Source: Guyanagaster necrorhizus (lineage: Eukaryota > Basidiomycota > Agaricomycetes > Agaricales > Physalacriaceae). Taken from it: a stretch of DNA of 64,000 nt. The notes beneath the pieces were generated by a model that saw only the letters and a list, made by a program, of their open reading frames with translations, was not told the DNA's origin and made no database searches. The stretch spans positions 145,785 to 209,784 of the forward strand of contig NW_025064928.1 in the NCBI RefSeq assembly GCF_019112545.1. The letters are read 5' to 3'. Positions 47,760-59,541 of this stretch are shown here, piece after piece; position 1 is the first letter of the stretch; each line of letters starts with the position of its first letter. The position numbers were made by a program, and so were the translations under genes.

Positions 47760-49190
47760 ATGAGTGTTCATGATTGCAAAGTCACAGCTGGTCATTGGTC
47801 ACCACCTTTATCAGATGGGTTTATACTCCTACCAGGTATGAAAGTATCACCTATATTTGTGGCCTGGCAGGATGAAAAACTCTGTGTCATAATGAACCAT
47901 ACTTCCTCTGGTTTAAATGCAGAAATCCTGGCTAGTGAGACAAAGGTCAAATACAATGATATGCATCCATTTGGTGAGGCTCTTTGCAATGCTAAAATAC
48001 AACATCCTAATGTCAATTTCATCCTGTATAAAAGTGATGTTGCTAAGGCTTTTTTGAATTTATCAGCATATCCTCTATAGCAAACTCATCAAGTGGTCCT
48101 TGTTGACAACTGATATCACATTATTAGGCAGCTCATCTTTGGGAGCCAAGCTTCACCCAGAATTTGATGCTTGGTCTCAGCCTTGTTGTGCTGAATTAGG
48201 ATCCACCATCTTGACATCATTGATCTCCATGTTTATATGGATGACTTTTTCAGCTGGGATTTCACCAATCACCAAGTTTTCTATTGAGGTCAATGGTGAC
48301 TGGCATGGCAAGTACAACTTTTGATATTTTGGGAATATATCTCCTGTCTTTTTGATGATCTAAAATAGATACATGGTTGGACTCTCAAAATTATCAGTTT
48401 CTGAGTTGATGTCAACTAGAGAAGTATCTCCCTTACACAGCAGTCTGTTATTAATGCTGAATCTGAGGTCAACTCATTTCTTTTAACATCCAGAAGAGCA
48501 CCTATTCTACAGAAATGGCGGCATTTAGGTGGATACTTGAACTGGATACTGAATGTTCTGCCATGAGGTCATCCTGCTCTTTCTTCTTTGTATAGAAAGA
48601 TGGCTGGAAAGACTCACTCTTTCACAAAGATCTTCATCAATGCTGCTGTTAGAGGGGATCTCTTCTGGTTTTCATCTATTCTGCTAGATTCTATAGGTGT
48701 TTGTTTCATCAACTCAGCTCTTTGGACTGACTCAGAAGCTGATATGATATTCTGGATGGATGCCAGCTTAAAAAACACATTATTTGTTTTTGCAGGAAAT
48801 AGTTTTGTATATCAGCTCCATCCACCTTCATCTAAAATATAATTAATATCTTCTTTCTCAAACTTGTCACTATTTTTTTGGCCATCCATTATGCAGTATC
48901 TCTATCTAAACCTCCTCATCACCTTTTACTTTTCACTGATAGCCTTGATTCTGTTGCTGCATTTGATTCTCTATCAGTATCAAAACCTCTTCACAATGGA
49001 CCCTTACTTAAAGCAGCAGGCCTGATATTCAGATCAGGAATTGATGTTCATGTTTGACATATTAATGAAAAAGATAATATTTGGGCAGATATGCTTTTCC
49101 AACTCCTTTTGAATGAATATCATCATAAATTCCCCACTGACCACATTCACACTTTTACTCCACCAAGAGATCTACTGCTGGCACAATAGA
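47760..49190 (+). pseudogene. Reverse transcriptase-RNase H relic
   Basis: Reads GHWSPPLSDGFILLPGMKV, DVAKAFLNLSAYPL (the D-x-x-KAF palm motif A region), then after frame changes LHVYMDDFFSWDF at about 48225-48260 (the YMDD active site), KWRHLGGYLNW, and WMDASLKN of the RNase H part. Several stops and shifts make it non-functional. Confidence 0.65.
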
Positions 49191-49989
49191 GACAATCCTT
49201 CTAACTGTGCTGGGCAAGTATGCTCCTCACATTGCTTGCCTAGCTTCTTCTCTTTCTCTTCTTGATGAATGCATTCTTTTCTCCAAGCTCATATCATTGA
49301 GCTTAGAGCAGCAAATAGTTATGCAACAGGAGCATGTGACTATATACAGTTTTGCACTACTCATGCATTGCCTCTTGAACCAACACCACTTACTCTCAGC
49401 AGATACATCATCTCTACATCCCAGTTCATCTCATCTGGCCCAAAATACTAGACTGAAGTCTGTCACTTTCTAGAAGACCTCTATCCTGACTTTGATACTA
49501 GTTGGAAACACCCCATGGTACAAGCTACTATCTGTGGCTCAAGGAAGATGAGAGATGATCCTACATTCCAAAAACTATCCCTTCAATTATCCCATTTGAT
49601 CACCTTTTGTCTTCTTGCTAACATCTCAGATTCTTATGATGACCTCCTATTTGCCACCATCCTTGCTGCTTTTATGGCTGCCACCAGTCAGGTGAGCTCA
49701 TTTGGAAAAATGACAAATAACTTCAGGACTTTCACAAAATAATCAAATGTTCTTCCTTCATCCTCCAAAAGAGTGATGTACAATACCATCTTCCTTACAA
49801 CAAATTTGACCCCTTCTACCATAGTACTGACATCCCACTCACATGACAGGAGCTTGCAGACCCAGTTACACTCCTATCACAATATATAAAACATTGAGAT
49901 CTTCTTTATGGCCCACACACTCCACTCTTCATCCATGAAAATGGTGATATCCCATTGTGAAATTGGTTCAACCAGAATTTTTTTGCAAT

Positions 49990-50190
49990 TCTAGGCAGAG
50001 ACTTTGGTGGTCACTCTGCTAGAGCTGGAGGAGCTACATTTTATGCATCACTTGGACTCTCAGAATCCATCATACAAGCTCTTGGATGTTGGTCTTCTAA
50101 AACATGGACCACTTACATTCAGGAACACCCTGCCCTACAAGCACAGCTGCAATTGGCATATTTATGCACTCATCATCCCCTCCCCTAACC
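49990..50190 (+). pseudogene. Tyrosine recombinase C-terminal relic
   Basis: Reads GHSARAGGATFYASLGLSES followed by WSSKTWTTYIQEHP, the H-x-x-R and catalytic Tyr steps of a tyrosine recombinase. Upstream debris 49207-49740 includes ISTSQFISSGPKY and is broken by stops. Confidence 0.65.
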
Positions 50191-50346
50191 ATCTTTCCTG
50201 CAACCTGTTCATCCTTCTTGAACCACCACCACTACCACCACCACTTCTCACCAATCAAAAGCACATAATAGCCATTCACATGTTGCAATCAATTTGAGGG
50301 CAGTCTCTAAGGCCCTCATTATAGCCAGTTACATCCCACTCCTTGA

Positions 50347-50750
50347 GCGAGCAGCAGAGGTGGAATATTTTTGTACTTTTTGTCTATTTACATAAAGGGA
50401 AGCAAAGTGCATCACTCCAACGGAACTGGAGGGCGTTTGAGTTTCCCTAAATTGCCTCCTTAAAGGTAACCCACTAGCATACGAACATCATCAAGTCCTA
50501 CGATAGTGCGTGAAAAAACATTTCGCAGACCGCTTATTGCGTTTACTACATAAATAACCCAAGCTAGGAGTAGATACCAAGAAAAATTTCAATTGCATAG
50601 TACCCTTCTTAGCCTACAACATTGTCTTCGCATAAATAACGCCTATAGTGGTCCTACATCACATACTACATTCATATTCCGCCATGATCTTACACGTCCA
50701 TGTCACTGAACACCATGATAATGTCCAGGTTTCGACGAGAATATGTTCGT
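50347..50750. other. Intergenic, right flank of the retroelement
   Basis: Normal CpG content resumes; no gene supported before the FHA-protein stop at 50751. Confidence 0.55.
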
Positions 50751-52807
50751 TCAACTGAACGCCAATGCGGCCCAAGTAGCCACCGCCCCAAGGGCAACTG
50801 TGGCCGTCGTTTGAACCATGACGGACGCAATTCTCACGCGTTTGCGGGAATGGACCGGGATGATGGCAATGGCACTATTCGCAGGAGCTGACACATCTTC
50901 GACCTCACTTTCGTCGCGCTTTCGCTTCAAGGACATCGGAGAGGGTGTCTGCGATGTGTCAGTGAGAAAAATGGGGGGTATCACCTATACATACCTCTGA
51001 CATCGCGTTGATAGCCGCTTCACGAGCCCGTCGCACAGCTTCCAGCTCTGCAGCCATCTGCTGTTCGGTGGTCTCACGAAGCGTTCGCGTATCTAAGGAA
51101 GATGAGCGTCGAGATCAAAAAAGGGACAACGATGACAATAGCCGTACCAGCAACGAGGTCACGAAGAGCCTGGATGTTGGCCTGGGCGTCCTCCCTTTCA
51201 CTCAAAAGATCCTCCTGGCCTTGTTCCCGATCCTGCAGGGAATCAATTTGCGCCTGCAGATCTGGAATGTCCATATGACACAAGTTGTCGACTTGCTCAA
51301 TGAGCGAGTTGCATAGCCCGTTCACATCAGTCACCCTTTCATCTAGATCACTTAACTTATCCTTCACAATATGGGCATTAGCGTTGAATCTGAGTTTGTA
51401 CTTGCGACGCAGGACATGCAGCTTCGATACCTCATCCTGAAGCAGAAGTAAGTAGGATTGAATGAATAGGGATGATAGTATTTCAACCTTGACTTCGTCC
51501 AGGGCAGCGTTTATGTCAAAGGAAGGGGTGGCAACCTCAGCCGGAGGTACATCTCCGGCAGCCTCAGAAGCAACTTTCCCGATGCCCTCATCCAGAGAGG
51601 GCTCTGGGAGGAGCGATAAGGATCTCTGACTCGGTGGCGAGGGCCACGCCCCAACTACAACAGGTTCATTGAGTACGTTCTCTAGAGGGCTCTGTAAGAG
51701 CGGTGCAGACACAGATGACGGGCTACCAAGTTCCATCGGGGAAGCGGATCTAGCATGGTCTTCAGGTTGGTAGAGATCATGATAGGACAGATCAAAACGG
51801 GGCGGAGATGGAATAGCATCATCATGGTCAAGGGGATTCATCGCGGGTGAGCGCAGTCCCGGAGACCCGACGAATTCTGACGGTGGCTGAGGGCTGCGAG
51901 AGAAGAATACATGACTGGTGATGGGGGGGATCTGGCTCAAATGCGCTGAATGAGCGGGCGGGATGAGTTTCTTTAAGACTTGAGAGGCTCGGCCTAATAA
52001 AGAATCAAAGCACTGGGGAGGACCACCGTCGTTGGACGGTACAAGTGATGGCGAACACAGCTCTTCGATATCCGAGTCATGATCAGATCCGGAAGAGGAC
52101 TCCGGGGATGATACGCGAACACCATACCGGCCAGTGGATTTTGCGGACCCCTCTGAACTTGTTGGCGAATCTGGGACAATAAGAGGCCTGAATGCTGAAA
52201 CGGGCTGATTGAAGAGCAATTCGACCCGAGCAACCACCGGTCGAACCATATCACCGCCCCTACCAACGGATTTGCCGAACGTGATGATATCATTCGTAGA
52301 CAGGGCCGTGGGCATTTCAGAACGAAGCATTGTAGAGACAGGCAGGTCCGGCTTTCGCAGATGGGTGCCATGGTGTGAACCCAGATCAATGAGAAACACC
52401 TAGGGCACTTAGACTACTACTCCTCAAAAGGTGAAGGTGACTATACTCACATTGCCAGCATCTGAGAACATTATCTGAGCATGCTTTCTGCTAACGACAG
52501 GGCATCTGAACATGGCCTTGCCCTCCTCCTGGTCTCGCTTTGATTGGTCTGCATCGACTTTGGGTGGTCGTCTGCCTATAGCTATTGTGTTGCCTTTTGG
52601 CTTCTGAAAAGTCATAGTCTCTGCAATCTCGCCCCCGTACTTTTCGATATGAAGAGTGATGCCTGCACGAGCCCCAGTAAGGTCGACATTCAGACAATGA
52701 TCAATGAACCCACCTGTCGGCTGCAGGGCGCCTAGAAAGGGGCGATTGTTTGCTGGTCGATTCACAGAGGCAGGCTTGGTACCTAGGTACTCAATCTCGT
52801 CATCCAT
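50751..52807 (-). CDS. FHA-domain, coiled-coil, tail-anchored protein (SLMAP/Far10-like)
   Basis: The ATG at 52807 starts MDDEIEYLGTKPASVNRP. An FHA domain follows at about residues 65-165: IAIGRRPP, VVSRKHAQIMFSD, VFLIDLGSHHGTHLRKP, LSTNDIITFG, with the phosphothreonine-binding Arg, Ser-Arg-Lys-His and Gly-Thr residues present. Then a disordered Ser/Pro-rich region, a coiled coil (DEVSKLHVLRRKYKLRFN, VDNLCHMDIPDLQAQIDSL), a basic patch (SRKRVRI) and a single hydrophobic C-terminal helix (TATVALGAVATWAALAFS) ending at 50751. The plan FHA-coil-tail anchor is that of SLMAP, Far9/Far10 and PRO45, STRIPAK subunits at the nuclear envelope and ER. All introns found are GT-AG. Family placement is by architecture. 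Confidence 0.78.
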
Positions 52808-53449
52808 TATCGTATTAGAGCCTTTCTGCAAACAGTAGATGGATAGGGCAGATGGATAGGGTAACAGCACACGCTCCCAGATGGTGGTAGCTAGTTAGTG
52901 AGTCGGGTCCGCTCGCTCAATTACACACCCTCATTAGCCATATTTGGGATTCGAGTCATGAATTAGCATAATATTTAATTAATTATCACTTAACTGCGAT
53001 AAATTCCGTCCATTTCTAGTTTTGTTGCAACCAAGAGTCTCAAGGAATGAATATGAATAGCAGAACAGAATCCATCTGTGCCTTTGTCCTTGGTTGTATG
53101 ACGTCTTCCTTCCCTGGTGGTACAGCCACTACTAGGATCACGCACTGCCCAACGCGTCGAGGCCCCTTACTAACTAAATCCTGCGGTGATAGCACATATT
53201 CCCCAGTGCATAGCATCGCAGTTATTGCTGTACAGCCGATAGTATGTTCTCTTGTATAAATGCAGTCATGTACTACGGAGAGCACGCTCATCGGAAAGCA
53301 CGATCGTTAAGGGGTGTTTGAAATCATATCAGGTGCCGTAACTCTATTGCTATTCAAGTTGCCTAATTTTACAGACGCCCCATTGTTTTGTTCATAGTCG
53401 ACCTCAACTACCTCTTTTACCCACCCCGATAGGATACTGCCTAGGAAGG
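52808..53449. other. Divergent intergenic region between the FHA gene and the calmodulin-like gene
   Basis: No gene supported; short ORFs in 53040-53291 on both strands lack motifs. Confidence 0.55.
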
Positions 53450-54285
53450 ATGGATCAACTGGTATGTCGATTACTGTGATCTAGTAGATTTTTCTCAGTG
53501 ATCATCTCCATGAACCTAGTCCAAAGGCAAGTACTTGGAGATCGCTCAAAAGTCTAATTACTGACAACCGTTCACCTTGTTATCCAGAGCAGATAACTGG
53601 TGTGTGTCCTGGCTGATTATTCATGACTCGACTTGATCCATTTGTCCAGAATTCAAAGAAGCTTTCTCTTTGTTCGACAAAGGTGAATTCTTTCGCGGCA
53701 CTCGCATATCGGGAAATCGCTCAATTTCTTTTTCGTATCTCAGATGGTGATGGTACGATTACCACCACCGAGCTGGGGACCGTTATGCGTTCTCTAGGAC
53801 AGAACCCCACCGAACGGGAGCTTCACGATATGATCAATGAAGTCGATGTCGATGGCGATGGCACTATCGACTTTTCAGAGTTCTTGGCTATGATGCAAAA
53901 ACGCGCATTTGAGACGGATAGCGAGGACGAGATTAGGCAGGCATTCAAGGTGTTTGACAAAGACGGGAACGGAACCATTAGCGCCGCTGAGCTGAAGCAG
54001 GTCATGACCAGTCTTGGTGAGTTACCTTGACCATTCCTGATGCACATATTTTCATGATTCTCAAAGGTGAGCGCTTGTCCGACGCTGAGCTACAGGCCAT
54101 GATCACCGAGGCTGATCAGGACGGAAATGGAGAGATTGATTATCAAGGTGAGAGTACCTTCATCTTGCTCTCCAGGCTGCTTACTCTGAACTCTTTTTTA
54201 ATAGAGTTCTTCAAGGTGCTACTACCTTTCCTGTAATCTTAATTTTGACGCTGACGTTGTCACTTAGATGATGCGTGGTTATTAG
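53450..54285 (+). CDS. Calmodulin or calmodulin-like EF-hand protein
   Basis: Calcium sensor. Eight exons (53450-53461, 53520-53526, 53588-53599, 53650-53682, 53744-54016, 54067-54147, 54205-54215, 54268-54285) sum to exactly 447 nt, 148 residues. It starts [20 protein letters not shown] and has four complete EF loops: [48 protein letters not shown]. The second exon is a 7-nt microexon (TCCAAAG) and its downstream intron has a GC donor. The linker ([13 protein letters not shown]) and the tail (FFKMMRGY) differ from the very constant fungal calmodulin, so this may be a paralogue rather than the essential calmodulin. Confidence 0.9.
53520..53526 (+). other. 7-nt microexon of the calmodulin-like gene
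   Basis: TCCAAAG, bounded by acceptor aacctag and donor gcaagt; supplies Ser-Lys and the first base of Glu in MDQLSKEQIT. Without it the start codon cannot be joined in frame to the EF hands. Confidence 0.75.
53527..53587 (+). other. GC-AG intron in the calmodulin-like gene
   Basis: 61 bp, donor AAAG|gcaagt, acceptor ttatccag. Confidence 0.75.
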
Positions 54286-54854
54286 ACATAACTTTGTCAT
54301 CTTCCCTCTGGTATGGAACAAGAATCAACACAAATTTATATCCAGCTTTGCAATTGATTTTGTTATACATGCTACCGCCATACTTATATCCATACTCTGT
54401 TCGTCAATCTTTGCCCTGGTTTGTCTTCTTACCCCATCTCGTCGTGAGTCCAGCCAGCAGGGCGATGAAGCGGAGATACTATAAATTTTAAAATGTAAAG
54501 AGTGACGTTGATACGCGCCGAGCCCGCCGCTGGTACTAATCCATCGATCCTAGTCTCAACGTTTTTCATAGCATACACTACTTCGTACTTCGGATTTGAG
54601 TGTGAGGGATCAGATGGACTAGGCCAATTCTGATTTTCAAGGGTGGATCATACCCCTCTTTGCTTTCTCGGTCGACCAACCAGGATCAGGATTCTTCCCA
54701 GCCAAATTTTCAAACTTTTTGTGAAGGACCGCCCGACTACCAGCCGGCGCGCGCTCCTAATTGGGATTCGGAAATATTACCCCCGATTGATCCTGTTTTG
54801 TGGTCGCATCAGGCGAGCCTGGGAAAATTGAGCTTACATTCTTCTCCCATCACC
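54286..54854. other. Intergenic and 5' region of the F-box-like gene
   Basis: No gene certain. The plus frame is open from an ATG at 54660 into the next gene, so the protein could begin there instead of at 54855. Confidence 0.45.
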
Positions 54855-55955
54855 ATGTACCTGCCTTTAGAACTCATCCGCTTGATAGTCCAGTTTATCC
54901 TCGCTCAGCCCCGTACGAGCTCCCAAGATGGTGGCAATAACGATAAACCTGAATGGGCATCGATACATTCATTCTCCTTGGTATCAAAAACATACCGAGA
55001 TGTAGCACTCGAGGCGTGGTTCTCAAAGCTTTACACTAAGGTTTACGAGGATACCTTTCCAGATGGACATCTGCTACCTGAAATCTTCTCGAAATGGACG
55101 AGGTATTTCTACAAAAATTTTGCTCGCTTTACCAAAATGCCTCAGGCCTTATACATACGTACAGCGAACTGCACTGTGTTCAGTTGCCGCCGACTCTCGC
55201 AAATCCCATACAAGACTGGTACATCGACGGATTCACTCGGCTGAGGAAGATACGGCTGGATTGGTTGTCAATTAAATATACACCATACTGTCCTTTATCT
55301 GGCAGCCAGGATAACGACCAATGGAACGTGGAATTACGGTTTTCCCGCGCAAAAGCTTCGGGGATAACGGAATTAGATCTCAGAGACGTCTTGTGGCCTT
55401 CTCCTGTGCTCCTCCGTGGTATCTCCAGGAGTTTTCCAGCGTTACGCGTACTCCGACTGCGTCAGTTGCAGACATGGTGTGGACTATGCAATACCTGCTG
55501 CATCGCCCGATTCAAAGAACCCTGTCCAACCAAGATAGTGTACGAAAATGGTCTGGGGCTTCCAGCAAGTCGCGTCTTTATATCTTATTCATCAGTGTGG
55601 CTCATTTTATTTCCAGGGACATAACCCAAAGGCTCTGTCTTGCCTAGAACAACTCGAATACGTGTATCTTAATATAGGCGTTCTTTCCTCGGGCACCACC
55701 ATTTTAGCTGACGGCAACAAAAACGAGAACACGTGGACCGGCGAATGCGATTCCTGTATGGCATCGATGTATTCAGACGAGGAGTTTCGACGGAGGTGGG
55801 TTGAGAAGAAGAAAAGTATCCCCAGAGAAGAAAGGCCACCTTCACTAAAAAAAGTCGAATGGAGTTTTTGGACCGCGTCGCCCGAAGACGATGACTCAGA
55901 GTACTTGGAAGAAGAAAGCGATTCCTCTGAAGAAGGTAGTGAATTGGACGATTAG
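54855..55955 (+). CDS. F-box/LRR-like protein
   Basis: Starts MYLPLELIRLIVQFILAQPR, an F-box-like helix pair, with HSFSLVSKTYRDVALEAWF as its second half. Later exons read leucine-rich segments (LRKIRLDWLSIKYTP, ITELDLRDVLWPSPVLL, FPALRVLRLRQLQTW) and end in an acidic tail (DDDSEYLEEESDSSEEGSELDD) at 55955. F-box proteins select substrates for SCF ubiquitin ligases. The joining near 55100-55145 is unresolved: the frame changes and I found no clean intron, so a lesion is possible. An alternative start is ATG 54660. Confidence 0.55.
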
Positions 55956-56685
55956 AAGGAAGCAAAGTGTTTTATTCTCAGCGTGGCTCCTAAACAGAAA
56001 CATGAGGAGCATTCTTCCACGATAAGGGTGGGTGGTAGAATGTGAGACTCAGCTCAACTCACTAAGCAACAAAAAGGTGAGGTTACGTTCATGCAAATGC
56101 GACTGGTGACTACTCACGAGTTGTACAGGTATATATACTTACTAAAAAAAATACCCTGGAAACTGATATCGAATGCAAGTGATCTCACGAGAATTCAAGC
56201 GGTTGCCGAGCTGTCGTAACAGATCCTCGTCATGTGAAGCTCAAAACACAAGCCAGTGATCGACATGTCGTCCAAGACATCTAGCCTCAACTCGTTGATC
56301 TATGTTGGTGTATGGTCTCATTATTACCAGACAGATTGGCATATGCACATGGATCTGCATACAGTGATTCGTTGCCGCGGCTCGTTTCCGTGAAACGCAT
56401 CAAACCCTTCTTTGTGCGACAAGAATCCTTCCGGTAGAACTCGTCTTCGCAAGAAGTCTGGCAAAGATTCGGGGACGCCTGTATATTTTGGTTAGCCTCC
56501 GTCTACCTGACACAAACTATTATCGCCGGCGCTATTCGGACCGATGGCAACTCCACCCCAGGCAACCCAAGATCTGAGACCGTGTTGGAGAATCATGCTC
56601 TCGTGTTACGTGTATTTTCATTTGCATATTTAGGATGTTCCAACCCAATGCTTCCTCATCGCTTTCCACCCACCTCCAAATCACG
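55956..56685. other. Intergenic
   Basis: No gene supported. Confidence 0.55.
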
Positions 56686-57914
56686 ATGGTAAATTTCACC
56701 ATCCTCGCCGGCGGCTACGATGTCTTCATCGCATCATACCTCTTCGACTCAGTCGCATCCACTCTATCACTGACAGGACAGTATCCATCCGGTTCCAATC
56801 CTTCTTGGATAACGTTGCATCCTACCAACAAAAGCATCTTGTAGTAAGCATCATCCCATATGACGACTTGTCAGCTGTCTTCATTGACTGTGTGATACAG
56901 CGCGACAAACGAAAATACTGAAGGAGCCGTTCAATCCTTTACAGTCACGTCAAATGGCGTACTCTCCACGACAGTCGACACGGTCCCGACCGATGGCGAT
57001 AGCCCTGCTTTCGCAGTTGCTCTCTCCACAGGACAAGTCGCTGCAATGAATTACGGGAGTGGCAACGGACGCATCATTCCTACAACAAGCACGCCGTTGG
57101 ATTTTGACAACACCGCCAGCGTGATTTCGTTCCCCACCCCTAGCGGAGGCGTATCTCACCCTCACATGGCACTAGAGTATGGAAGTGAGGTGTTAGTTCC
57201 TGATTTGGTAAGATCAGCTCTGTCTCTGTGGTACAATGCAGCGTTGATCACATATACAGGGGCGCGACCAAATCTGGCGGCTCAGGGAGAACGGATCTGC
57301 CGGAAACTGGAAAATCGCTGGGTCAATTGCCCAGCCTGCAGGTTCCGGACCGAGGCATATAGCAGTTGAAGGTCCGTTTATCTGCTGATGATACCTAACC
57401 CCGGTCCAAAACCCTTACCTGTCCTTCTGAAGGTGATCTGCTGTTCACTCTACACGAACTCTCATCTACCCTCACGGTCCAGAAGATCCCTTTGCTTGAT
57501 ACCACTGAGACTGCCGCACTTCTCGCTAATGTTTCCATCATCCCCCCAGACCCGCCGGTCAACGCGTCTTTTGCCGCTGCTGAGCTTCTCATTCCCAAAA
57601 CCTCAATAAAATTCCCCGTGCAGTACATATACGCGTCAAACAGGAACGTCGGGGAGATTGACGAACGTGGTGACGCTATCGCGATCTTCCAGTATGTTGC
57701 AGGGAAGCTGGAGCTCATCACACACGTGTACACAGGCTTGGACCAGGTGCGTGGAATGGAGTTTGGTGGCGAGGACTCTGAATACTTGGTCGCAAGTGGT
57801 GTAGCTGGAACTGCTGGTGTTGCGGTGTTTCGTAGGGTCAGCGAGGGGAGGAGTCTCGAAGAAGTGGCAAGAAACACTGATATCCCCACTAGATCAACCT
57901 TTGTATGGCTGTAA
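56686..57914 (+). CDS. Lactonase, seven-bladed beta-propeller (6-phosphogluconolactonase-type)
   Basis: Cytosolic lactonase of the YbhE/Lactonase family; fungal relatives act on carboxy-muconolactones or sugar lactones. Reads MVNFTILAGGYDVFIASYLFD, YPSGSNPSWITLHPTNKSIL, ATNENTEGAVQSFTV, HPHMALEYGSEVLVPDLG, FPVQYIYASNRN and DQVRGMEFGGEDSEYLVASG, the blade repeats of the family. Introns with GT donors at about 56843-56900, 57209-57260 and 57372-57431. The start is the ATG at 56686; an in-frame ATG at 56635 would add 17 residues. It converges on HYM1, 368 bp away. Confidence 0.85.
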
Positions 57915-58282
57915 CAGGTAGTCAAATCGACATATTTACAAATGTTCCATGGGAGCCATATGACAGAAAGCATTGAATTGGTAATACATATCTTGCGCGA
58001 GAAGGGCATGATGGTCTAACTACATACCACGAAACGACTGAGCAGCAAGAAGAATATCGCCTGAATGGGTATGGTCTGTCTGTACTGGGATAGATGTGTA
58101 TGTAGAAAGGGATGGAAGAATGCAAGACGTGAAAACAGTATGAATCAAACAAATAAGTGAGTATTATTATAGACAGTACCAAAATATGAATTGATGCAGA
58201 AAAGGTGCGCGGAAAGAAAGATCCGTGCAGATGCGTGGGGAGAGGTACAAACCAGAGTAACTCGTTTCGCGAAGGATAAACA
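57915..58282. other. Convergent intergenic region
   Basis: No gene; 3' flanks of the lactonase and HYM1 genes. Confidence 0.6.
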
Positions 58283-59541
58283 CTAAAGACCTTGTATCTG
58301 GACAATAAGGAATTGTTTCTCGTCGCTGAACTGTTCATCTGAAATCGAAATAAGCACGCGTTGAGCGGCGAAAGGGCGAAGGGTGACGTACCGTCTTTGT
58401 CATTGTGGAAGTTCTTTAAGAACTGCAGAAGCTTATCCTTGTTCCTCCGGAGTATTGACTCAATCTGGGGGGGCTTCTTAGGGTTTGCTACAAACACCTG
58501 TGCCACCACCGGTGTCAATATGAGTGCCGACAAGACCGGAAGAGCGCTCACTTTGAACACATGAAACGCCTCGAACTGTATGTTCTTGCTCTTGTCCCTG
58601 AGTAGGTTCATCATCATCTTGAGGTTGGTTTCGTTGGCAATATACCGCGTCATAACGTTGAAGTTTGCACGATCAAGGAGAATCTCGCCCAAAAGCTTAA
58701 GAGATTGCCGTTTCGTGACATAGTTATTGGAGAGGATGAGGGTTGTGAAGGAAGAAAAGAAGCGATCGTAGTTCTTGTCGAGGTATTCAGCCACCATCGG
58801 CTTGTGTCGCGTGAGCGTCTCCTTGAGGTTAGCAAAAGCGTCACATGAAATGCCGAACGTCGTTGTTTCAATATAATGGGGAAAATTGTAGAATCTAGAC
58901 GGTCTAAGCTCGCAAGTACAAGATCGGTGGTGGGCAAATCGACTCACTTATCCGAATAAAGGAGAATCTTGCACAACGCTTCGTGCCTCAACATCTCCTT
59001 TAAGATCATACCCGTATTGAGCGCAACGTCCTCATTCTCGTAGCCAGCGAGTGTCGCAAATAAAATGTCGTGCTTCCCGGATAGATACTCGACAGTAGGG
59101 TATCGCGAACCGATCTGACGTCGGAGGAGATTATTGAATATCTGGACAACGTCTTTTCGGGCTTCGAATTCGAATCGAGCGATATTTTGTACAAGGTGCT
59201 GCAGGAGATCGGTATTATACGTTTCTTGGGCTAATTGTGCAACCAGCTCCGGCAATGGATCTGTCGTACGTATTAGTGGACTTTTACGAGTCATTGAGAG
59301 CGGAGCGCAACCGACCACCATCGCCATAGAGTATAGCCTTTATCTGCTGCAGATTCTTCGATACATCCTCGCTTGCCTAGATAAGACCTCAGTAATCAGT
59401 CGGCGGTATAAGGATGCAGGTATTACTGGCCTTTCTCCGAGTATCAGCTCCTGGGGCACCGGATTCAAGCCTTGGGATCGTATCGCGAAGGCCTCGTACA
59501 AGATCTGGCGGTGTTCGTGGCTTTGTTTTGAAGAAATTCAT
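58283..59541 (-). CDS. HYM1: Mo25/CAB39-family scaffold protein
   Basis: Armadillo-like scaffold that activates STE20/GCK kinases; in fungi it works in the RAM/MOR network for cell polarity and separation. Reads [154 protein letters not shown] and [17 protein letters not shown], the whole Mo25 length of about 330 residues. Several introns; the first (59377-59430) needs the GC donor AAG|gccagt to join RRK to ASEDV. Stop at 58283. Confidence 0.95.
59377..59430 (-). other. GC-AG intron in HYM1
   Basis: 54 bp, donor AAG|gccagt, acceptor tatctag; phase 0. The nearby GT donor (gccA|gtaata) breaks the frame. Confidence 0.8.

Larger units (their letters stand above)
45645..50346 (+). mobile_element. 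Decayed DIRS-like retroelement (gag-like, RT-RNase H, tyrosine recombinase)
   Basis: About 4.7 kb with a composition unlike its neighbours: I find only one CpG (about 48518) between 45645 and 50346. Order on the plus strand: a long gag-like frame (45989-47014), reverse transcriptase and RNase H debris (47760-49190) and a tyrosine recombinase end (about 49990-50190). A tyrosine recombinase in place of an integrase defines the DIRS group. Many stop codons and frameshifts, mostly of C-to-T type, mean it is dead. I found no terminal repeats by eye, so the true ends are uncertain. Confidence 0.75.

Noticed and set aside
53040..53291. ORFs on both strands before the calmodulin-like gene
   Set aside because: No motif, no splice context, and opposite-strand overlap; most likely chance.
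57395..58009. Minus-strand ORF of 204 residues
   Set aside because: Shadow of the lactonase last exon on the plus strand, where the conserved propeller blades are read.
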